NCBI GenBank assembly: GCA_025454955.1 | Contig: JALONL010000002.1 | Coordinates: forward strand, 124,001 to 188,000 | Source: Bacteroidia bacterium | Lineage (GTDB): Bacteria > Bacteroidota > Bacteroidia > Palsa-965 | Reading direction: 5' to 3' | DNA: 64,000 nucleotides | Translations under genes and position numbers: made by a program | Notes under the pieces: model-generated | Told to the model about the DNA's origin: nothing | What the model saw: only the letters and a program-made list of their open reading frames with translations | Database searches by the model: none | In this document: one piece after another, positions 43,435-53,320 of the stretch | How positions within the stretch are numbered: position 1 is the stretch's first letter | How the letters are laid out: the number at the start of each line of letters is the position of its first letter

Positions 43435-45138
43435 ATGCGCTTTATTCTGCTGTTCTTTACTGTTACACTGCAAATTTGCGTGAACGCCCAAACCACTCCC
43501 TACTGGTTTGGCCGGCCTGATGAATATTTCAGCCAAAAAGCAAAACCTCTGGCACAGCAAATTATTGCAAATCGCGTAAATGGCCCCGTGTGTACACTTA
43601 AAACCGACAGTGCAGGCCGGTTTGTGTATTTATTTTTCCCCATTGACACTTTGGCACATAAAGATCAATGGCGTGAAGAGTGGAAATACAATGCCACTGG
43701 CGATACGGTTTTTCATGCCATATTTCTATTAGGAAATCGTAAATCGGACGTGCCGTGGGGCGAAAGCATACTGTTTATGAAAACATGTAAACGCGACAGC
43801 TCAGGATTGTTTCAAATTGAAACATATTCAGCGGGTGCTACTTTGCAACAAACCTGGTCGGCCGATAGTTTGTTGCTGCGTGAGAAGAAAAAAGAAGGAT
43901 TGAAGAAAATAGATGTGGCGTACACGTATTATCCAGACCGAAGCAGAAAAACAAAAACCGTATCATACAGTGGCGAACGTATATTAAAAGTGAGATATAA
44001 CAAAGCGGGTAAAATTTCCTTTGTAAGTAATTCACTCGGTACGAATTCGATGAATATAAGACCTGCATTTACGTGGTATTCATACAACAGGCAGGGGAGT
44101 TTGAAACGCATGCACACACATGCGTGGAGAAAAGAATTGAGGCAGCATGTAAAATGCAGCTATACGCGCGATGGACGGCCCTTGCGGGTAACGGGTTTTA
44201 TTGCCAACGAAAACATGGAAGAATATGCCGAGCCGCTTGCTTTTCGGAAACCGGTAAATGGGAAATGGGTATATGATAAAAAAGGGCGGTTGTTAAGCTA
44301 TGAATGTACAGACCGTGTATCGCACCTAATCACCACAAACTCCCTGCAAAACAATAACGGGTATATTCGCAACCAGTACATTGATTCAATAAATATGGTA
44401 TTGAGTTTTGTAGGCGACAGGTCATTTGTTAATCTTTATTCATTTTCGCAAAACGGCAATGTATATACTGAAACGTATTACAAACATTATTCTGTACCAA
44501 TCTTTCCCTTAAACAATCCTCAAAAACCATTGCAATTAGAGGGCGGGTATTACCTTCCCTACATTACAATGGCCTGGGACAGTTTCTATCAACACCATGT
44601 TTTACAGGAATACTTTCTTTCAGGAAAATTGCACCGTGATACTTTCATATACGACGCTAAAAATCAACTCATCAGAAAAGAAAAAACAGTTTACCAGCAT
44701 GGCACTGGTTACACAAAAACCACAATTAATTTTATCCGGAATGAAAATGGCCAATGTATAGCTGAAGAAATAACCTGCGATACAATGCCAGACAAAACCA
44801 GTATTCGTTATGTGTGGAACGATAATGGAATTTGCTTAGTTACCGATAGTCTTGGCATGAATGGCATACACAGTTATGATTCGTTAAGTGTTGACAGCCG
44901 TGGCGATACTGCATACCATTACCTGCGCAGAAGCAACAGGGCAAAAGATTTGCATAGTGAGTGGATTAGTCGTTACGATTCGGGGCGTGTGATGGAGATG
45001 ATTTATATGGAAAATGGCACTGTGGTTTTTCATCACACTTATACCTACAACGCAAACGGATTTCCCCTCAAACATTGCCGGAAAGATAGTTTGGGGAATG
45101 AGTTTATGCTGGAAGAGTGGGAATATTCGCCGCTTTAA
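43435..45138 (+). CDS. Large secreted protein with YD-like strand repeats, function unknown
   Basis: The 567-residue product starts with signal peptide MRFILLFFTVTLQICVNAQ and continues as a long array of strands with Y/W-x-Y-N-x-x-G phrases (WKYNATGDTVFHA, VRYNKAGKISF, YSYNRQGSLKRMHTH, CSYTRDGRPLRV, WVYDKKGRLLSYE, YNANGFPLKH). These look like RHS/YD-repeat-like units of about 20-25 residues. It lacks the core RHS peptidase motif and no toxin domain is seen at the C-terminus. No T9SS sorting domain is evident. An in-frame ATG at 43360 is passed over in favour of the ATG before the signal peptide. It may share ancestry with the smaller secreted protein at 725-1951. It runs convergently towards the ABC operon. 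Confidence 0.68.
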   Translation: MRFILLFFTVTLQICVNAQTTPYWFGRPDEYFSQKAKPLAQQIIANRVNGPVCTLKTDSAGRFVYLFFPIDTLAHKDQWREEWKYNATGDTVFHAIFLLGNRKSDVPWGESILFMKTCKRDSSGLFQIETYSAGATLQQTWSADSLLLREKKKEGLKKIDVAYTYYPDRSRKTKTVSYSGERILKVRYNKAGKISFVSNSLGTNSMNIRPAFTWYSYNRQGSLKRMHTHAWRKELRQHVKCSYTRDGRPLRVTGFIANENMEEYAEPLAFRKPVNGKWVYDKKGRLLSYECTDRVSHLITTNSLQNNNGYIRNQYIDSINMVLSFVGDRSFVNLYSFSQNGNVYTETYYKHYSVPIFPLNNPQKPLQLEGGYYLPYITMAWDSFYQHHVLQEYFLSGKLHRDTFIYDAKNQLIRKEKTVYQHGTGYTKTTINFIRNENGQCIAEEITCDTMPDKTSIRYVWNDNGICLVTDSLGMNGIHSYDSLSVDSRGDTAYHYLRRSNRAKDLHSEWISRYDSGRVMEMIYMENGTVVFHHTYTYNANGFPLKHCRKDSLGNEFMLEEWEYSPL

Positions 45139-45148
45139 AATTTACCAC

Positions 45149-45832
45149 TCAATCCACCTCCACTTCCCCATCCTTCAACCTTATCAACCGATCGGTCTGA
45201 TTGGCAAAATTCATATCGTGCGTAACCACCACAATGGTTTGATTGTACTGCTCTTTAAGCTCCTTAAAAATTTCAAATACCGTTTGCGAATTTTTTGAAT
45301 CGAGATTCCCCGTAGGTTCATCACCAAAAATTATACGCGGTTCGTTAATGAGTGCGCGGGCAATGGCCACACGCTGCTGCTGCCCGCCCGAAAGCTTGTT
45401 GGCTTTTTTATGCGCCTGGTCTTCGAGACCAAGCAGCGAGAGTTTTTGCATGGCGTTGTGGCGTATCTGCTCTTCGTCGTAGCGGCCTAATTTGAGCGCA
45501 GGGAGCATTACATTGTCTACTACCGTAAACTCGGGCAGGAGATAGTGAAACTGAAATACGAAACCGATTTTTTCGTTACGGAGATCGGAAAGCTGGTTGC
45601 TGCTCATTTTTCCGAGTTCGTTTTCTTCGAAAAAAATCTTGCCCTCGTAATCGGTGTCGAGCGTGGAAAGCACATACAGCAAAGTTGATTTTCCGCTGCC
45701 CGATGAGCCGATGATGGATAAAAACTCGCCTTCATCAATGCGTATGTTTACATTTTTCAACGCCTGAAAGTCAACCGGATCGCGGAAATATTTATCGAGG
45801 TGCTCGGTGCGGATGAGGCATTTTTTGTCCAT
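45149..45832 (-). CDS. ABC transporter ATP-binding protein, LolD/MacB type
   Basis: A 227-residue ATPase with all standard motifs: Walker [10 protein letters not shown] (about 41-49), the Q loop [19 protein letters not shown], signature [15 protein letters not shown] (about 143-157), Walker [14 protein letters not shown] and the H-loop His in [14 protein letters not shown]. The region [14 protein letters not shown] is typical of the MacB/LolD/FtsE class, which powers mechanotransmission and not classical transport. It is the last gene of an operon (adaptor 47115-48203, permease 45842-47107, ATPase) with 9 bases between permease and ATPase. The trio resembles MacAB-like export of peptides, lipids or drugs. 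Confidence 0.93.
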   Translation of the reverse strand: MDKKCLIRTEHLDKYFRDPVDFQALKNVNIRIDEGEFLSIIGSSGSGKSTLLYVLSTLDTDYEGKIFFEENELGKMSSNQLSDLRNEKIGFVFQFHYLLPEFTVVDNVMLPALKLGRYDEEQIRHNAMQKLSLLGLEDQAHKKANKLSGGQQQRVAIARALINEPRIIFGDEPTGNLDSKNSQTVFEIFKELKEQYNQTIVVVTHDMNFANQTDRLIRLKDGEVEVD

Positions 45833-45841
45833 GCGCGTGGG

Positions 45842-47107
45842 TTATTTGCTGCGGATAATATCAATGGCATCCACCCGCGCAGCCTTACGTGCAGGGAAAT
45901 AACCGGCCAGCGCGGTGGCAATGAGTCCGAACGCGTAGGCAAAGGCATAAAACGCCGGCGAAGTATTGAAACGCAGATACTCCATAGCCACAAATCCGCG
46001 CACATCCATGCGTATGCTGCCTACAATTTTCTGCAATAGAAAGCCCACAATCAAACCCAGCAAGCCACCAATGATGCCGATAATGAGCGATTCGGTGAGG
46101 AAAATTTGCCGTATGTCGCGGCTGCGGAAACCGGTGGCTTTGAGTATGGCAATGTCGGGCATCTTCTCGTAAATTATCATCATCAGAATATTGAAGATAC
46201 CGAAGCCCGACACAATAAGTATCGACACAATGATAAGGTACGTAACCATATTCTGAATGCGAAACACCCCGAAAATATTGGCATTGGCAGTTTTCCAGTC
46301 CTGAGCCTTGAAGCCATAGCGCTGCTGAAATTCAAGAGCAAGGGCTTCGGCTTTGTTGATGTTGCGGAGTTTGATGTTGATGTCGGTTATGTATGAGCCA
46401 TCCACCTGCAGCAGTTTTTGTCCGTTGCGTATGCTGATGTAAGCGCGGTTGTTATCGAGTTCCACAATGCCTGATTTGTGGATGCCCACAATTTTCATAT
46501 CGAGCGTAACACCGCGCGGCGAAGTCACCGTCATGTTATCGCCCATTTTTGCGCCCAGCTTGGCGGCCAGGCCTTCGCCGAGGATGATGCCGTTGTTGAT
46601 AGTTTCGAGTTTGCGGAGATCACCTTCAATGATGTATTTCTCCACATCAAACACTTCGTTTTCCTTTTCAATATCCACACCGGCCACACGCCCTGCTACC
46701 TGCGCCAGACCGAGACGGAAAATGGTTTGTGCCCCGATAAACGGCGATACTCCTTTTACTTCGGGATGTTTCTCGATGAGCTGCATAATCTGCCGCCCGT
46801 TTTTGATGTTCTGCTCCTGCTCTTTGGGTTTCTGGTTGCTTACCACAATCCATTTCGCCGAATTGCCGCCAAACTTTTCGAGCACCGAAGGCCGCTGCTC
46901 CTGCACATCATTATAAATACGAATATTGGCCGAGGTGTTTACTGTCTGGTCAATAAACGTACTCTGAAAGCCCGACATAAGCCCGGCCTGAAAAATAAAT
47001 ATGGCAATGCCAAACGTAACACCCAGCATGGCCACAATGGTTTGCCGTTTTTTCGACAGCAAATGCGTGAGCGCAATACGTACTACAGGATGACGGCGAA
47101 TACTCAT
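45842..47107 (-). CDS. ABC transporter permease, FtsX/MacB type
   Basis: A 421-residue permease with four transmembrane helices: one N-terminal (KRQTIVAMLGVTFGIAIFIFQAGLM), then a periplasmic MacB_PCD domain of about 230 residues, and three helices at the C-terminus (YLIIVSILIVSGFGIFNILMMI, ESLIIGIIGGLLGLIVGFLLQ, AFAYAFGLIATALAGYFPARKAARVDAIDIIRSK). The P-A-R-K-A-A-R-x-D-x-x-D-I-I-R ending is the FtsX/LolE/MacB family sign. It pairs with the ATPase at 45149 and the adaptor at 47115. No fused ATPase is present, so this is the split-gene form of a MacB-like machine. Confidence 0.93.
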   Translation of the reverse strand: MSIRRHPVVRIALTHLLSKKRQTIVAMLGVTFGIAIFIFQAGLMSGFQSTFIDQTVNTSANIRIYNDVQEQRPSVLEKFGGNSAKWIVVSNQKPKEQEQNIKNGRQIMQLIEKHPEVKGVSPFIGAQTIFRLGLAQVAGRVAGVDIEKENEVFDVEKYIIEGDLRKLETINNGIILGEGLAAKLGAKMGDNMTVTSPRGVTLDMKIVGIHKSGIVELDNNRAYISIRNGQKLLQVDGSYITDINIKLRNINKAEALALEFQQRYGFKAQDWKTANANIFGVFRIQNMVTYLIIVSILIVSGFGIFNILMMIIYEKMPDIAILKATGFRSRDIRQIFLTESLIIGIIGGLLGLIVGFLLQKIVGSIRMDVRGFVAMEYLRFNTSPAFYAFAYAFGLIATALAGYFPARKAARVDAIDIIRSK

Positions 47108-47114
47108 GCGCTGG

Positions 47115-48203
47115 TTACTTTATCAGTTCGTCTTTTTCATTCAGCCCCGATACAATCTCCACAAACTGAAGATCAGATACGCCCGTTTTTACAGGCACCG
47201 GCTGCTCGCTGCCCTTGATGCGCACGGTACTGCCGGGTTGCAGGTATTCGCGCGGAATTACAAGTACGTTTTTCCGTTCGGCAATTACAATATTGGCTTC
47301 TACCGAAAGTCCGGCAAACACCTGAATGTTATCGGGCACGGCAATGGAGCCAATTACCCGCGCAGTTTTATTACCTGCACTGATGCGCGGATACACCTCG
47401 GTAAGCACGCCGCTGAACGCCGTGTTTTCGTAAGCATCAATGGCATACACCACCTGCTGATTGAATTTGAGCAGCGATACATCGGTTTCATCCACACTCA
47501 GTTCCACTTCAAAATTAGTCGCATCGCCAATTTCAAACAGCGATTGCTGCGTGTTAACCAGTTCGCCCACTTTCGACACCACATCGTACACACGACCGGC
47601 CACGGCGGCAGTAATTACATAATCGCTGCGGTTCGATGTTTGCGCGTCGAACTGGAGGCGGGCGTTTTCGCTTTCGGTGCGCAGGCGGGCGCGGGTGTTT
47701 TGCAAATTCGACTGCGCTTTGAGCAGCGCCGCGCGCGACATTTCAAACTGTGTCTGCGCCTGATCGGCCTGTTGTTTCGACGTGGCATTTTGCGCCAGCA
47801 AATTACCATACCGCGTGGCCGTAGTGGAATCGAGCAGGTACTTGGCGCGGGCGGCATCCACGTCTTTCACCAGCGTATTAATAAGCGGCCCCGACTCCGA
47901 TGCATTGTTGCGCGCAAGGTCGTATTGATTTTTTGCCACCTCCACATTTATTTCGCTCACCTCGCTACGAATGGTAATGAGCGGATCGCCCACACGCACC
48001 GTATCGCCCACACGCACATGTATTTCCTGCACGTAGCCGGGCAGGCGGGCAAAAACCTTGTAATCGTTTTTTGGATACAATTTACCCGAAGCGTAAACCG
48101 CCTGCGTAAGATCGCGTCGCTGTGCATATACCTGATCTTTGCTGCCTCCGCAGGAGGCAAGCAAAAACAATGGAAAAAGCAGCAGCAGGAAGTATTTTTT
48201 CAT
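47115..48203 (-). CDS. Periplasmic adaptor lipoprotein (HlyD/MacA-like) of the ABC operon
   Basis: The 362-residue product is a lipoprotein (lipobox FLLASC, Cys 18). It has the membrane-fusion layout: a first lipoyl half (YAQRRDLTQAVYASGKLYPKNDYKVFARLPGYVQEIHVRVGDTVRVGDPLITI), a long coiled-coil hairpin (EINVEVAKNQYDLARNNASES through the KQQADQAQTQFEMSRAALLKAQSNLQ stretch), the second lipoyl half (VITAAVAGRVYDVVSKVGELVNTQQSLFEIG) and a beta-barrel. It would bridge the FtsX-like permease to an outer-membrane channel. It is the first gene of the three-gene operon and has the promoter just upstream. Confidence 0.9.
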   Translation of the reverse strand: MKKYFLLLLFPLFLLASCGGSKDQVYAQRRDLTQAVYASGKLYPKNDYKVFARLPGYVQEIHVRVGDTVRVGDPLITIRSEVSEINVEVAKNQYDLARNNASESGPLINTLVKDVDAARAKYLLDSTTATRYGNLLAQNATSKQQADQAQTQFEMSRAALLKAQSNLQNTRARLRTESENARLQFDAQTSNRSDYVITAAVAGRVYDVVSKVGELVNTQQSLFEIGDATNFEVELSVDETDVSLLKFNQQVVYAIDAYENTAFSGVLTEVYPRISAGNKTARVIGSIAVPDNIQVFAGLSVEANIVIAERKNVLVIPREYLQPGSTVRIKGSEQPVPVKTGVSDLQFVEIVSGLNEKDELIK

Positions 48204-48222
48204 GCAGGTAAGGTAGCGTGAA

Positions 48223-48230
48223 CAAATCTA
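48223..48230 (-). promoter_or_regulatory. Promoter of the MacAB-like operon, -7 element TAGATTTG
   Basis: TAGATTTG on the minus strand fits TAnnTTTG and lies 19 bases upstream of the adaptor ATG. Confidence 0.6.
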
Positions 48231-48343
48231 TCAGCCAATATCTGATGAGTGATATTTGTCAGAAATCAATTTCAATGATCTATAATTTTCTATTTAGTAA
48301 ATGCGCATTATCATTGTTTCATAAATTCCATTAAATTGGATTT

Positions 48344-48595
48344 ATGAAAACCTTTGACCAAGGTCCAGCCTCCAATGATCCCGAAAATCAAGCAGACAAC
48401 GACATTCATTGCACTGCTCAGTCAATCAATTCAAAAATAAATTTCTCAAAAACACATCTTCTAACAGAAGAAGAAAAGATAGCTTTTTTGAAAAGAGCGT
48501 TAGAGGAAGGTATTGAAAGCGGTGTTGAAGAAAATTTCGATAAGGATGAATTTCTTCAGGAACTGAAAAGAATGAAACCCGGAAGAAATCAGTAA
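48344..48595 (+). CDS. Small ParD-antitoxin-like protein, no partner toxin seen
   Basis: The 83-residue product ends in EEKIAFLKRALEEGIESGVEENFDKDEFLQELKRM, a pattern close to the C-terminal half of ParD-type antitoxins (A-L-x-E-G-x-x-S-G, then F-D-x-x-x-F-L-x-x-L). The first 35 residues show no clear ribbon-helix-helix. No ParE-like toxin gene lies beside it: the downstream neighbour is the convergent RND operon. It may be an orphan antitoxin, a remnant, or another small regulator. A terminator follows directly, so it is a single-gene unit. Confidence 0.5.
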   Translation: MKTFDQGPASNDPENQADNDIHCTAQSINSKINFSKTHLLTEEEKIAFLKRALEEGIESGVEENFDKDEFLQELKRMKPGRNQ

Positions 48596-48609
48596 CACAG
48601 TCAAAATAG

Positions 48610-48647
48610 AAAAGACCCGCCTGCACAATCAGCAGAACGGGTCTTTT
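48610..48647. terminator. Bidirectional terminator between 48595 and the RND operon
   Basis: AAAAGACCCG (48610-48619) pairs with CGGGTCTTTT (48638-48647), 10 bp with A and T tracts on either side, so it ends both the small gene and the RND operon. Confidence 0.8.
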
Positions 48648-48688
48648 CGTCCTTCACCCCTCACAAAACCGTGAGTTAACTTTACTTA

Positions 48689-51600
48689 TTACATTATCAC
48701 ATCAGTGGCCGCTTCTGCAATTTCGGCTGTATGTGCATGAGGATCGGTTGTTTTCTTAGGCGCCCAGCGCTGCTTGGTTCTCCACGCAATAAGGTAAAGC
48801 ACGGGCAACACAATAAGCGTAAGAATGGTGGCAAAGCTCAACCCGTAAATCATGGTCCACGAAAGCGGGCCCCAGAATGCCACACTGTCGCCGCCGAGGA
48901 AGATGTTCGGATTGAGTTCGGAGAACATCTTCCCAAAGTCGATGTTCAGTCCCACCGCCAGCGGAATAAGTCCGAGAATGGTGGCCGTGGCGGTAAGCAG
49001 TACGGGTGTCATACGTGTTTTGCCGGCTTCAATAATGGCTGCTTTGGTTTCCATTCCGCGTTCGCGCAGGATGTCGATAAATTCAACCACCAGAATACCG
49101 TTCCTCACCACAATGCCCGCCAGTGCCACAATGCCCACGCCGGTCATTACAATGGAAATGGCATCGCCAAATATTCCCAGACCGAGGAACACGCCAATGA
49201 TACTGAAGAAAATTACACTCATAATAATGAGCGGCTTGCCCACCGAGTTAAACTGCAGGGTAAGAATGAGCAGAATTAATCCGAGCGACGAAAGCAGCGC
49301 ACCGCCGAGGAAGCTGGCTGTTTCGGCCTGCTCTTCCTGCTGTCCGCCCATTTTTATTTCCACGCCCGGACGTTTGCCCGTAAATCCTTTTACCTGTGCT
49401 TCCACGTTGGCCACCACCTGGTTGGGATCGAAGCCGGGCAGTACGTTTGATTCGAGTGTAATAATGCGTTTCTGTCCCTTGCGTTTCACGGCACCAAAGC
49501 TCGACTCGTAACGCACATCGGCAAACGACGAGAGCGGCACGTTGCGTATCATACCGCCCATGTTCATGTCGCGGTAAGTGATTTTGAGGTTTTTGAGTGC
49601 GTTGATGTCTTCACGCTGTTCGGGTTTGTAGCGCACCATAATTTTGTATTCGTCGTTCTGGTCGCGGAACTTGGAGGCTTCCGAACCGAATACGGCGTTG
49701 CGCACTTCCATGCCAATGCTGTAGGCCGAAACGCCTTCGCGGTTGGCGCGCTCACGATCAACGGAGAATACCACTTCGGGCTTGCTGGCCACCACATCAG
49801 ACTGGAGGTTGTCCACACCGGCAATATCAAACTCGTTGAGATAATGCTTCAGCGAGTCGGCAGTAACCACAAGGTCGTTGAGGTTGTCGCCGCTTACTTC
49901 TATGCTGATGGGTTTTGCCACCGGCGGGCCGCCCTGCTCCTGCTCGGCATAAATCTGCGCGCCGGGAATTTGCAGCTTGGCTATTTCCTGCTGGATATTG
50001 ATAAGAATATCGCGTGTCGATTTTCCGTTTCGCTTGGCAAATTCTACAAACGCCACCGACACTTTAGCCCGCTCGGGGTGCGGCGACTGATCCTGATCCT
50101 GCCCGTCGCCGGTGCCAATGGTTACGTTGGTGATGAGTGATTTTACCACATCCATATCACCTTTCACCACTGCCGCCACTCGCTTTTCCACGATGGCAGC
50201 CACCGAGTCGGTTTTGGTCTGGTCGGTTCCCACCGGCATACGGATGTAGGTGTAAACGAAGTTGGGATCGGCCGTGGGGAAGAATTCTACCGCGGGCTGA
50301 CGAATGCCCACCAGCACTACCGATAACACAAACAATACCACCGTACCGCTTACAATTATCCACGGATGATTCACCGACCAGGTTAAGCGGCGGCCATACC
50401 ATTCGCGCACACGCGGCCAGTATTTTTCCTGGAAACCAAATATCCAGCGGCGTAGCACATAATGGTGCAGCAATACCACCGCCACAATAAACACCATGAA
50501 GTTGGCCATACCAAACGACTGCGAAGCATAGCTGAGCAGTGCAATGGCAAGTGACACAATGGTAAAGCGTTTGAGCCAGCGCGGCCATTTGTTGTTTTTG
50601 GCTTCTGCGGGTTCGTAGTGACGCATGAACTGCACCGCAAACACCGGGTTAATGATGTAGGCTACCAGCAGCGAAGCAAGAAGCGTAATAATAAGCGTTA
50701 CCGGAAGGAAGATCATGAACTTACCGATAAGGCCGCTCCAGAACGCCAGCGGAATAAACGGTGCAAGCATGGTAAGCGTACCCGAAAGTACAGGCAGAAA
50801 CACCTCGCCGGCAGCCAGTTTGGCCGCGCGCACAATGCCAATGCCTTTGTGCTCCATAAATATGCGGTGCGTGTTTTCGATTACCACAATGGCATCGTCC
50901 ACCACAATACCCAGCGCAAGCAGGAACGCAAAGAGTACAATCATGTTCAGCGTGTAGCCCATCATGAACAGTACAATAAACGCCACCGCCATGGAAAGCG
51001 GCACCGACAACGCCACGAAGAACGAGTTGGTGGCGCCCATGAAAAACATAAGCACAATTACTACCAGCACGAAACCAATAATAATGGTATTGATAAGGTC
51101 GTGCAGCGTTACGCGTGTGGCATCGGCCTGTTCGCCGGTAAATGATACATCGAGGTCGGCAGGCAATGCGCCCGATTCCTTCATCTCATCCACAATGGTG
51201 TGAATCTTGTCGGAAGCATCGATGAGGTTTTCGCCGGCGCGTTTAATTACGTTGAGTGTAATTACGTTTTTACCGTTGAGGCGGGCAAAGCTTTGCTGCT
51301 CTTCGAAACCGTCTTTCACATCGGCCACATCTTTCAGGTAAACCAATGCTCCGGCCTGCGATCCGATAACCACATTGCGCAGTTCTTCCACGTCTTTAAA
51401 CTCCTTGCGCACCACCAATGTGCGGCGGATGCCGTCGGTAGTTACATCGCCGCCGGAGATGTTGAGGTTTTCCATGCCCACTGCCCGCGAAATATCGCCG
51501 AGAGTGAGCTGTGCGGCCTGCATCTTGTACATGTCCACATCCACGGTAATTTCGCGGGTGAGCGCGCCTACCATGTCGATGCGGGTAATTTCCTTCATGC

Positions 51601-52117
51601 CTTCGATGCGGTCTTTGATATTATCGGCATAAAATTTCAACCGGGCCAGGTCGTAATTACCGGCCACGTTGAGTGCCATAATGGGCATGTCGGAGAAGTT
51701 GATTTCGATGGCTGTGGGGCCAGAAGTGAGCGACTGCGGCAGATCGCGCTGTGCGCGGTCGATGGCGTCTTTTACGCGCTGCTTGGCTACTTCGGGCTTT
51801 ACATCGGTGGCAAATTCCACAATTACGTTCGAGAAGTCCTGCACCGAGTTACTGGTGATTTTCTTCACGCCGGTAATGGCTTTCATTTGCTTTTCGAGCG
51901 GTTTTGTAACCAGGTTCTCCATATCGGTGGGCGAAGAACCGGCGTACACGGTGGTCACATAAATTGTGGGCACCACAATATCGGGGAACTGCTCTTTGGG
52001 CAGTTTCTGGTAGTAGAGTATGCCTGCCAGACCGAGGAAGAGCGTAAGAATAAAGATGGTAGTCTTATTCGTTATCGACCAACTGGTGGGCTTGAACTCC
52101 TTAATTTTATCAAGCAT
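48689..52117 (-). CDS. RND-family efflux pump, inner-membrane component
   Basis: A 1142-residue AcrB/CusA-class RND protein, longer than the usual 1030-1050. Marks are the N-terminal helix followed by VVPTIYVTTVYAGSSPTDMENLVTKPLEKQ, the proton-relay region ALGIVVDDAIVVIENTHRI in TM4 (two adjacent Asp), the repeated periplasmic porter domain with VEVSGDNLNDL, and the second membrane block with GIVVRNGILVVEFIDILRERG. It works with the adaptor at 52157 and the TolC-like protein at 53321. The substrate is unknown. The extra length comes partly from the segment between the halves (about 520-600, with LHHYVLRRWIFGFQEKYWPRVREWYGRR). Confidence 0.96.
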   Translation of the reverse strand: MLDKIKEFKPTSWSITNKTTIFILTLFLGLAGILYYQKLPKEQFPDIVVPTIYVTTVYAGSSPTDMENLVTKPLEKQMKAITGVKKITSNSVQDFSNVIVEFATDVKPEVAKQRVKDAIDRAQRDLPQSLTSGPTAIEINFSDMPIMALNVAGNYDLARLKFYADNIKDRIEGMKEITRIDMVGALTREITVDVDMYKMQAAQLTLGDISRAVGMENLNISGGDVTTDGIRRTLVVRKEFKDVEELRNVVIGSQAGALVYLKDVADVKDGFEEQQSFARLNGKNVITLNVIKRAGENLIDASDKIHTIVDEMKESGALPADLDVSFTGEQADATRVTLHDLINTIIIGFVLVVIVLMFFMGATNSFFVALSVPLSMAVAFIVLFMMGYTLNMIVLFAFLLALGIVVDDAIVVIENTHRIFMEHKGIGIVRAAKLAAGEVFLPVLSGTLTMLAPFIPLAFWSGLIGKFMIFLPVTLIITLLASLLVAYIINPVFAVQFMRHYEPAEAKNNKWPRWLKRFTIVSLAIALLSYASQSFGMANFMVFIVAVVLLHHYVLRRWIFGFQEKYWPRVREWYGRRLTWSVNHPWIIVSGTVVLFVLSVVLVGIRQPAVEFFPTADPNFVYTYIRMPVGTDQTKTDSVAAIVEKRVAAVVKGDMDVVKSLITNVTIGTGDGQDQDQSPHPERAKVSVAFVEFAKRNGKSTRDILINIQQEIAKLQIPGAQIYAEQEQGGPPVAKPISIEVSGDNLNDLVVTADSLKHYLNEFDIAGVDNLQSDVVASKPEVVFSVDRERANREGVSAYSIGMEVRNAVFGSEASKFRDQNDEYKIMVRYKPEQREDINALKNLKITYRDMNMGGMIRNVPLSSFADVRYESSFGAVKRKGQKRIITLESNVLPGFDPNQVVANVEAQVKGFTGKRPGVEIKMGGQQEEQAETASFLGGALLSSLGLILLILTLQFNSVGKPLIIMSVIFFSIIGVFLGLGIFGDAISIVMTGVGIVALAGIVVRNGILVVEFIDILRERGMETKAAIIEAGKTRMTPVLLTATATILGLIPLAVGLNIDFGKMFSELNPNIFLGGDSVAFWGPLSWTMIYGLSFATILTLIVLPVLYLIAWRTKQRWAPKKTTDPHAHTAEIAEAATDVIM

Positions 52118-52156
52118 AGTAGTGTGTCTTGGTAAGCAGTATGTACTGCTGTTCGG

Positions 52157-53284
52157 TTAGTTGCCTGAAATTTCGTCGCCTGTGTTGAGTTCGGCATAAC
52201 CTTCGGTCACCACTTTATCGCCGGCGGCAAGTCCGGTATCAATCTGTGCTTTTCCGTTGTAGGTCATCGAATACGTGATTTCGCGGCGTTCGGCAACAAC
52301 TTTTTTGCCGTTGGTTTTGGCGATATACACAAAGCTCTTTCCATCGGCTCCCTGCTGAATGCAGCCCAGCGGCACCACAATCTGATTATCCTTGCGGTAA
52401 TCTTCAATCTTCATTATCGCCACCATGTTGGGCACCACGTTTTCGTCGGGACGAATGGCCACTTCCACGTTGAATGTGCGGTTGAGTTTGTTGATGATTC
52501 GGCCTGCGTAGGTTACGTTGGCATCAATTGTTTTCCCTGCATCGGGAAGTTCGATGATAACCGGGTTTCCGGTTTTCACTTTGGCCACATAGCCTTCGGC
52601 CACTTCGCCTTTTACGCGGAGTTTGCTTCCGTTTACAATCATAATGGTGGTGAAACCGGGGCTGGCCATTTCGCCTACTTTAAGACCTACATTGTCAACC
52701 ACACCGGCCATGGGTGCTTTGATGCGGGCCATGTCTATTTGCTCTTCGAGCGAGAGTACCTGTTTCTCAATGGCTTCGAAGCCGGCTTTGGCCTGAAGGA
52801 ATTGTACTTCGGTGCCAATTTTCTGTTCCCAGAGATTACGCTGGCGGTCGAAGATCTGTTTGGTAAGGTCGCGCTGAATTTTGAGTGCGCCCAATTGCTG
52901 CACCATGGCATCGGCATCGAGTTCGGCCAGAAGCTGACCGGCAGATACACGGTCGCCGGGCTGCACGAGTACGCGTTTCACCATGCCGGGCATTTGCGGG
53001 CCCACGGTTACGCTTTCTTCGGCATCTACCCGGCCCTGAATGTCGATGGAGTGTACAAACGTGGTGGGCGTAATGGTGAGAAGCTGAACGGGTTTACCTT
53101 TTTTGGCGGCGTTCGAATCGAGTTTGAGCAGTTCGGCTTCGAGGTTGGCGATTTCGCCCTGGAGCTTGCTCATTTCACCTTTCTTGGTGCTGATTTCGTC
53201 TTTCAGTTTCTGCGCGGGGGTCTTTTGTTCGCCACATGCAGCGAGGAAAAGAGCAGCACTGAAAATGAATATGTAATGTTTCAT
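52157..53284 (-). CDS. RND efflux periplasmic adaptor (MFP), lipoprotein
   Basis: A 375-residue membrane-fusion lipoprotein. Lipobox LFLAAC with Cys 17; a coiled-coil segment (KLKDEISTKKGEMSKLQGEIANLEAELLKLDSNAAKKG) just after it; then the lipoyl domain (VDAEESVTVGPQMPGMVKRVLVQPGDRVSAGQLLAELD), helical hairpin, second lipoyl half (ARIKAPMAGVVDNVGLKVGEM) and barrel. The early coiled coil before the lipoyl domain is unusual for short MFPs. It lies 40 bases upstream of the RND gene and 36 bases downstream of the TolC-like gene, in one operon. Confidence 0.94.
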   Translation of the reverse strand: MKHYIFIFSAALFLAACGEQKTPAQKLKDEISTKKGEMSKLQGEIANLEAELLKLDSNAAKKGKPVQLLTITPTTFVHSIDIQGRVDAEESVTVGPQMPGMVKRVLVQPGDRVSAGQLLAELDADAMVQQLGALKIQRDLTKQIFDRQRNLWEQKIGTEVQFLQAKAGFEAIEKQVLSLEEQIDMARIKAPMAGVVDNVGLKVGEMASPGFTTIMIVNGSKLRVKGEVAEGYVAKVKTGNPVIIELPDAGKTIDANVTYAGRIINKLNRTFNVEVAIRPDENVVPNMVAIMKIEDYRKDNQIVVPLGCIQQGADGKSFVYIAKTNGKKVVAERREITYSMTYNGKAQIDTGLAAGDKVVTEGYAELNTGDEISGN

Positions 53285-53320
53285 AGTAACAGGTTGGTTG
53301 CTTGTAGTGTGTTGGGAAAA

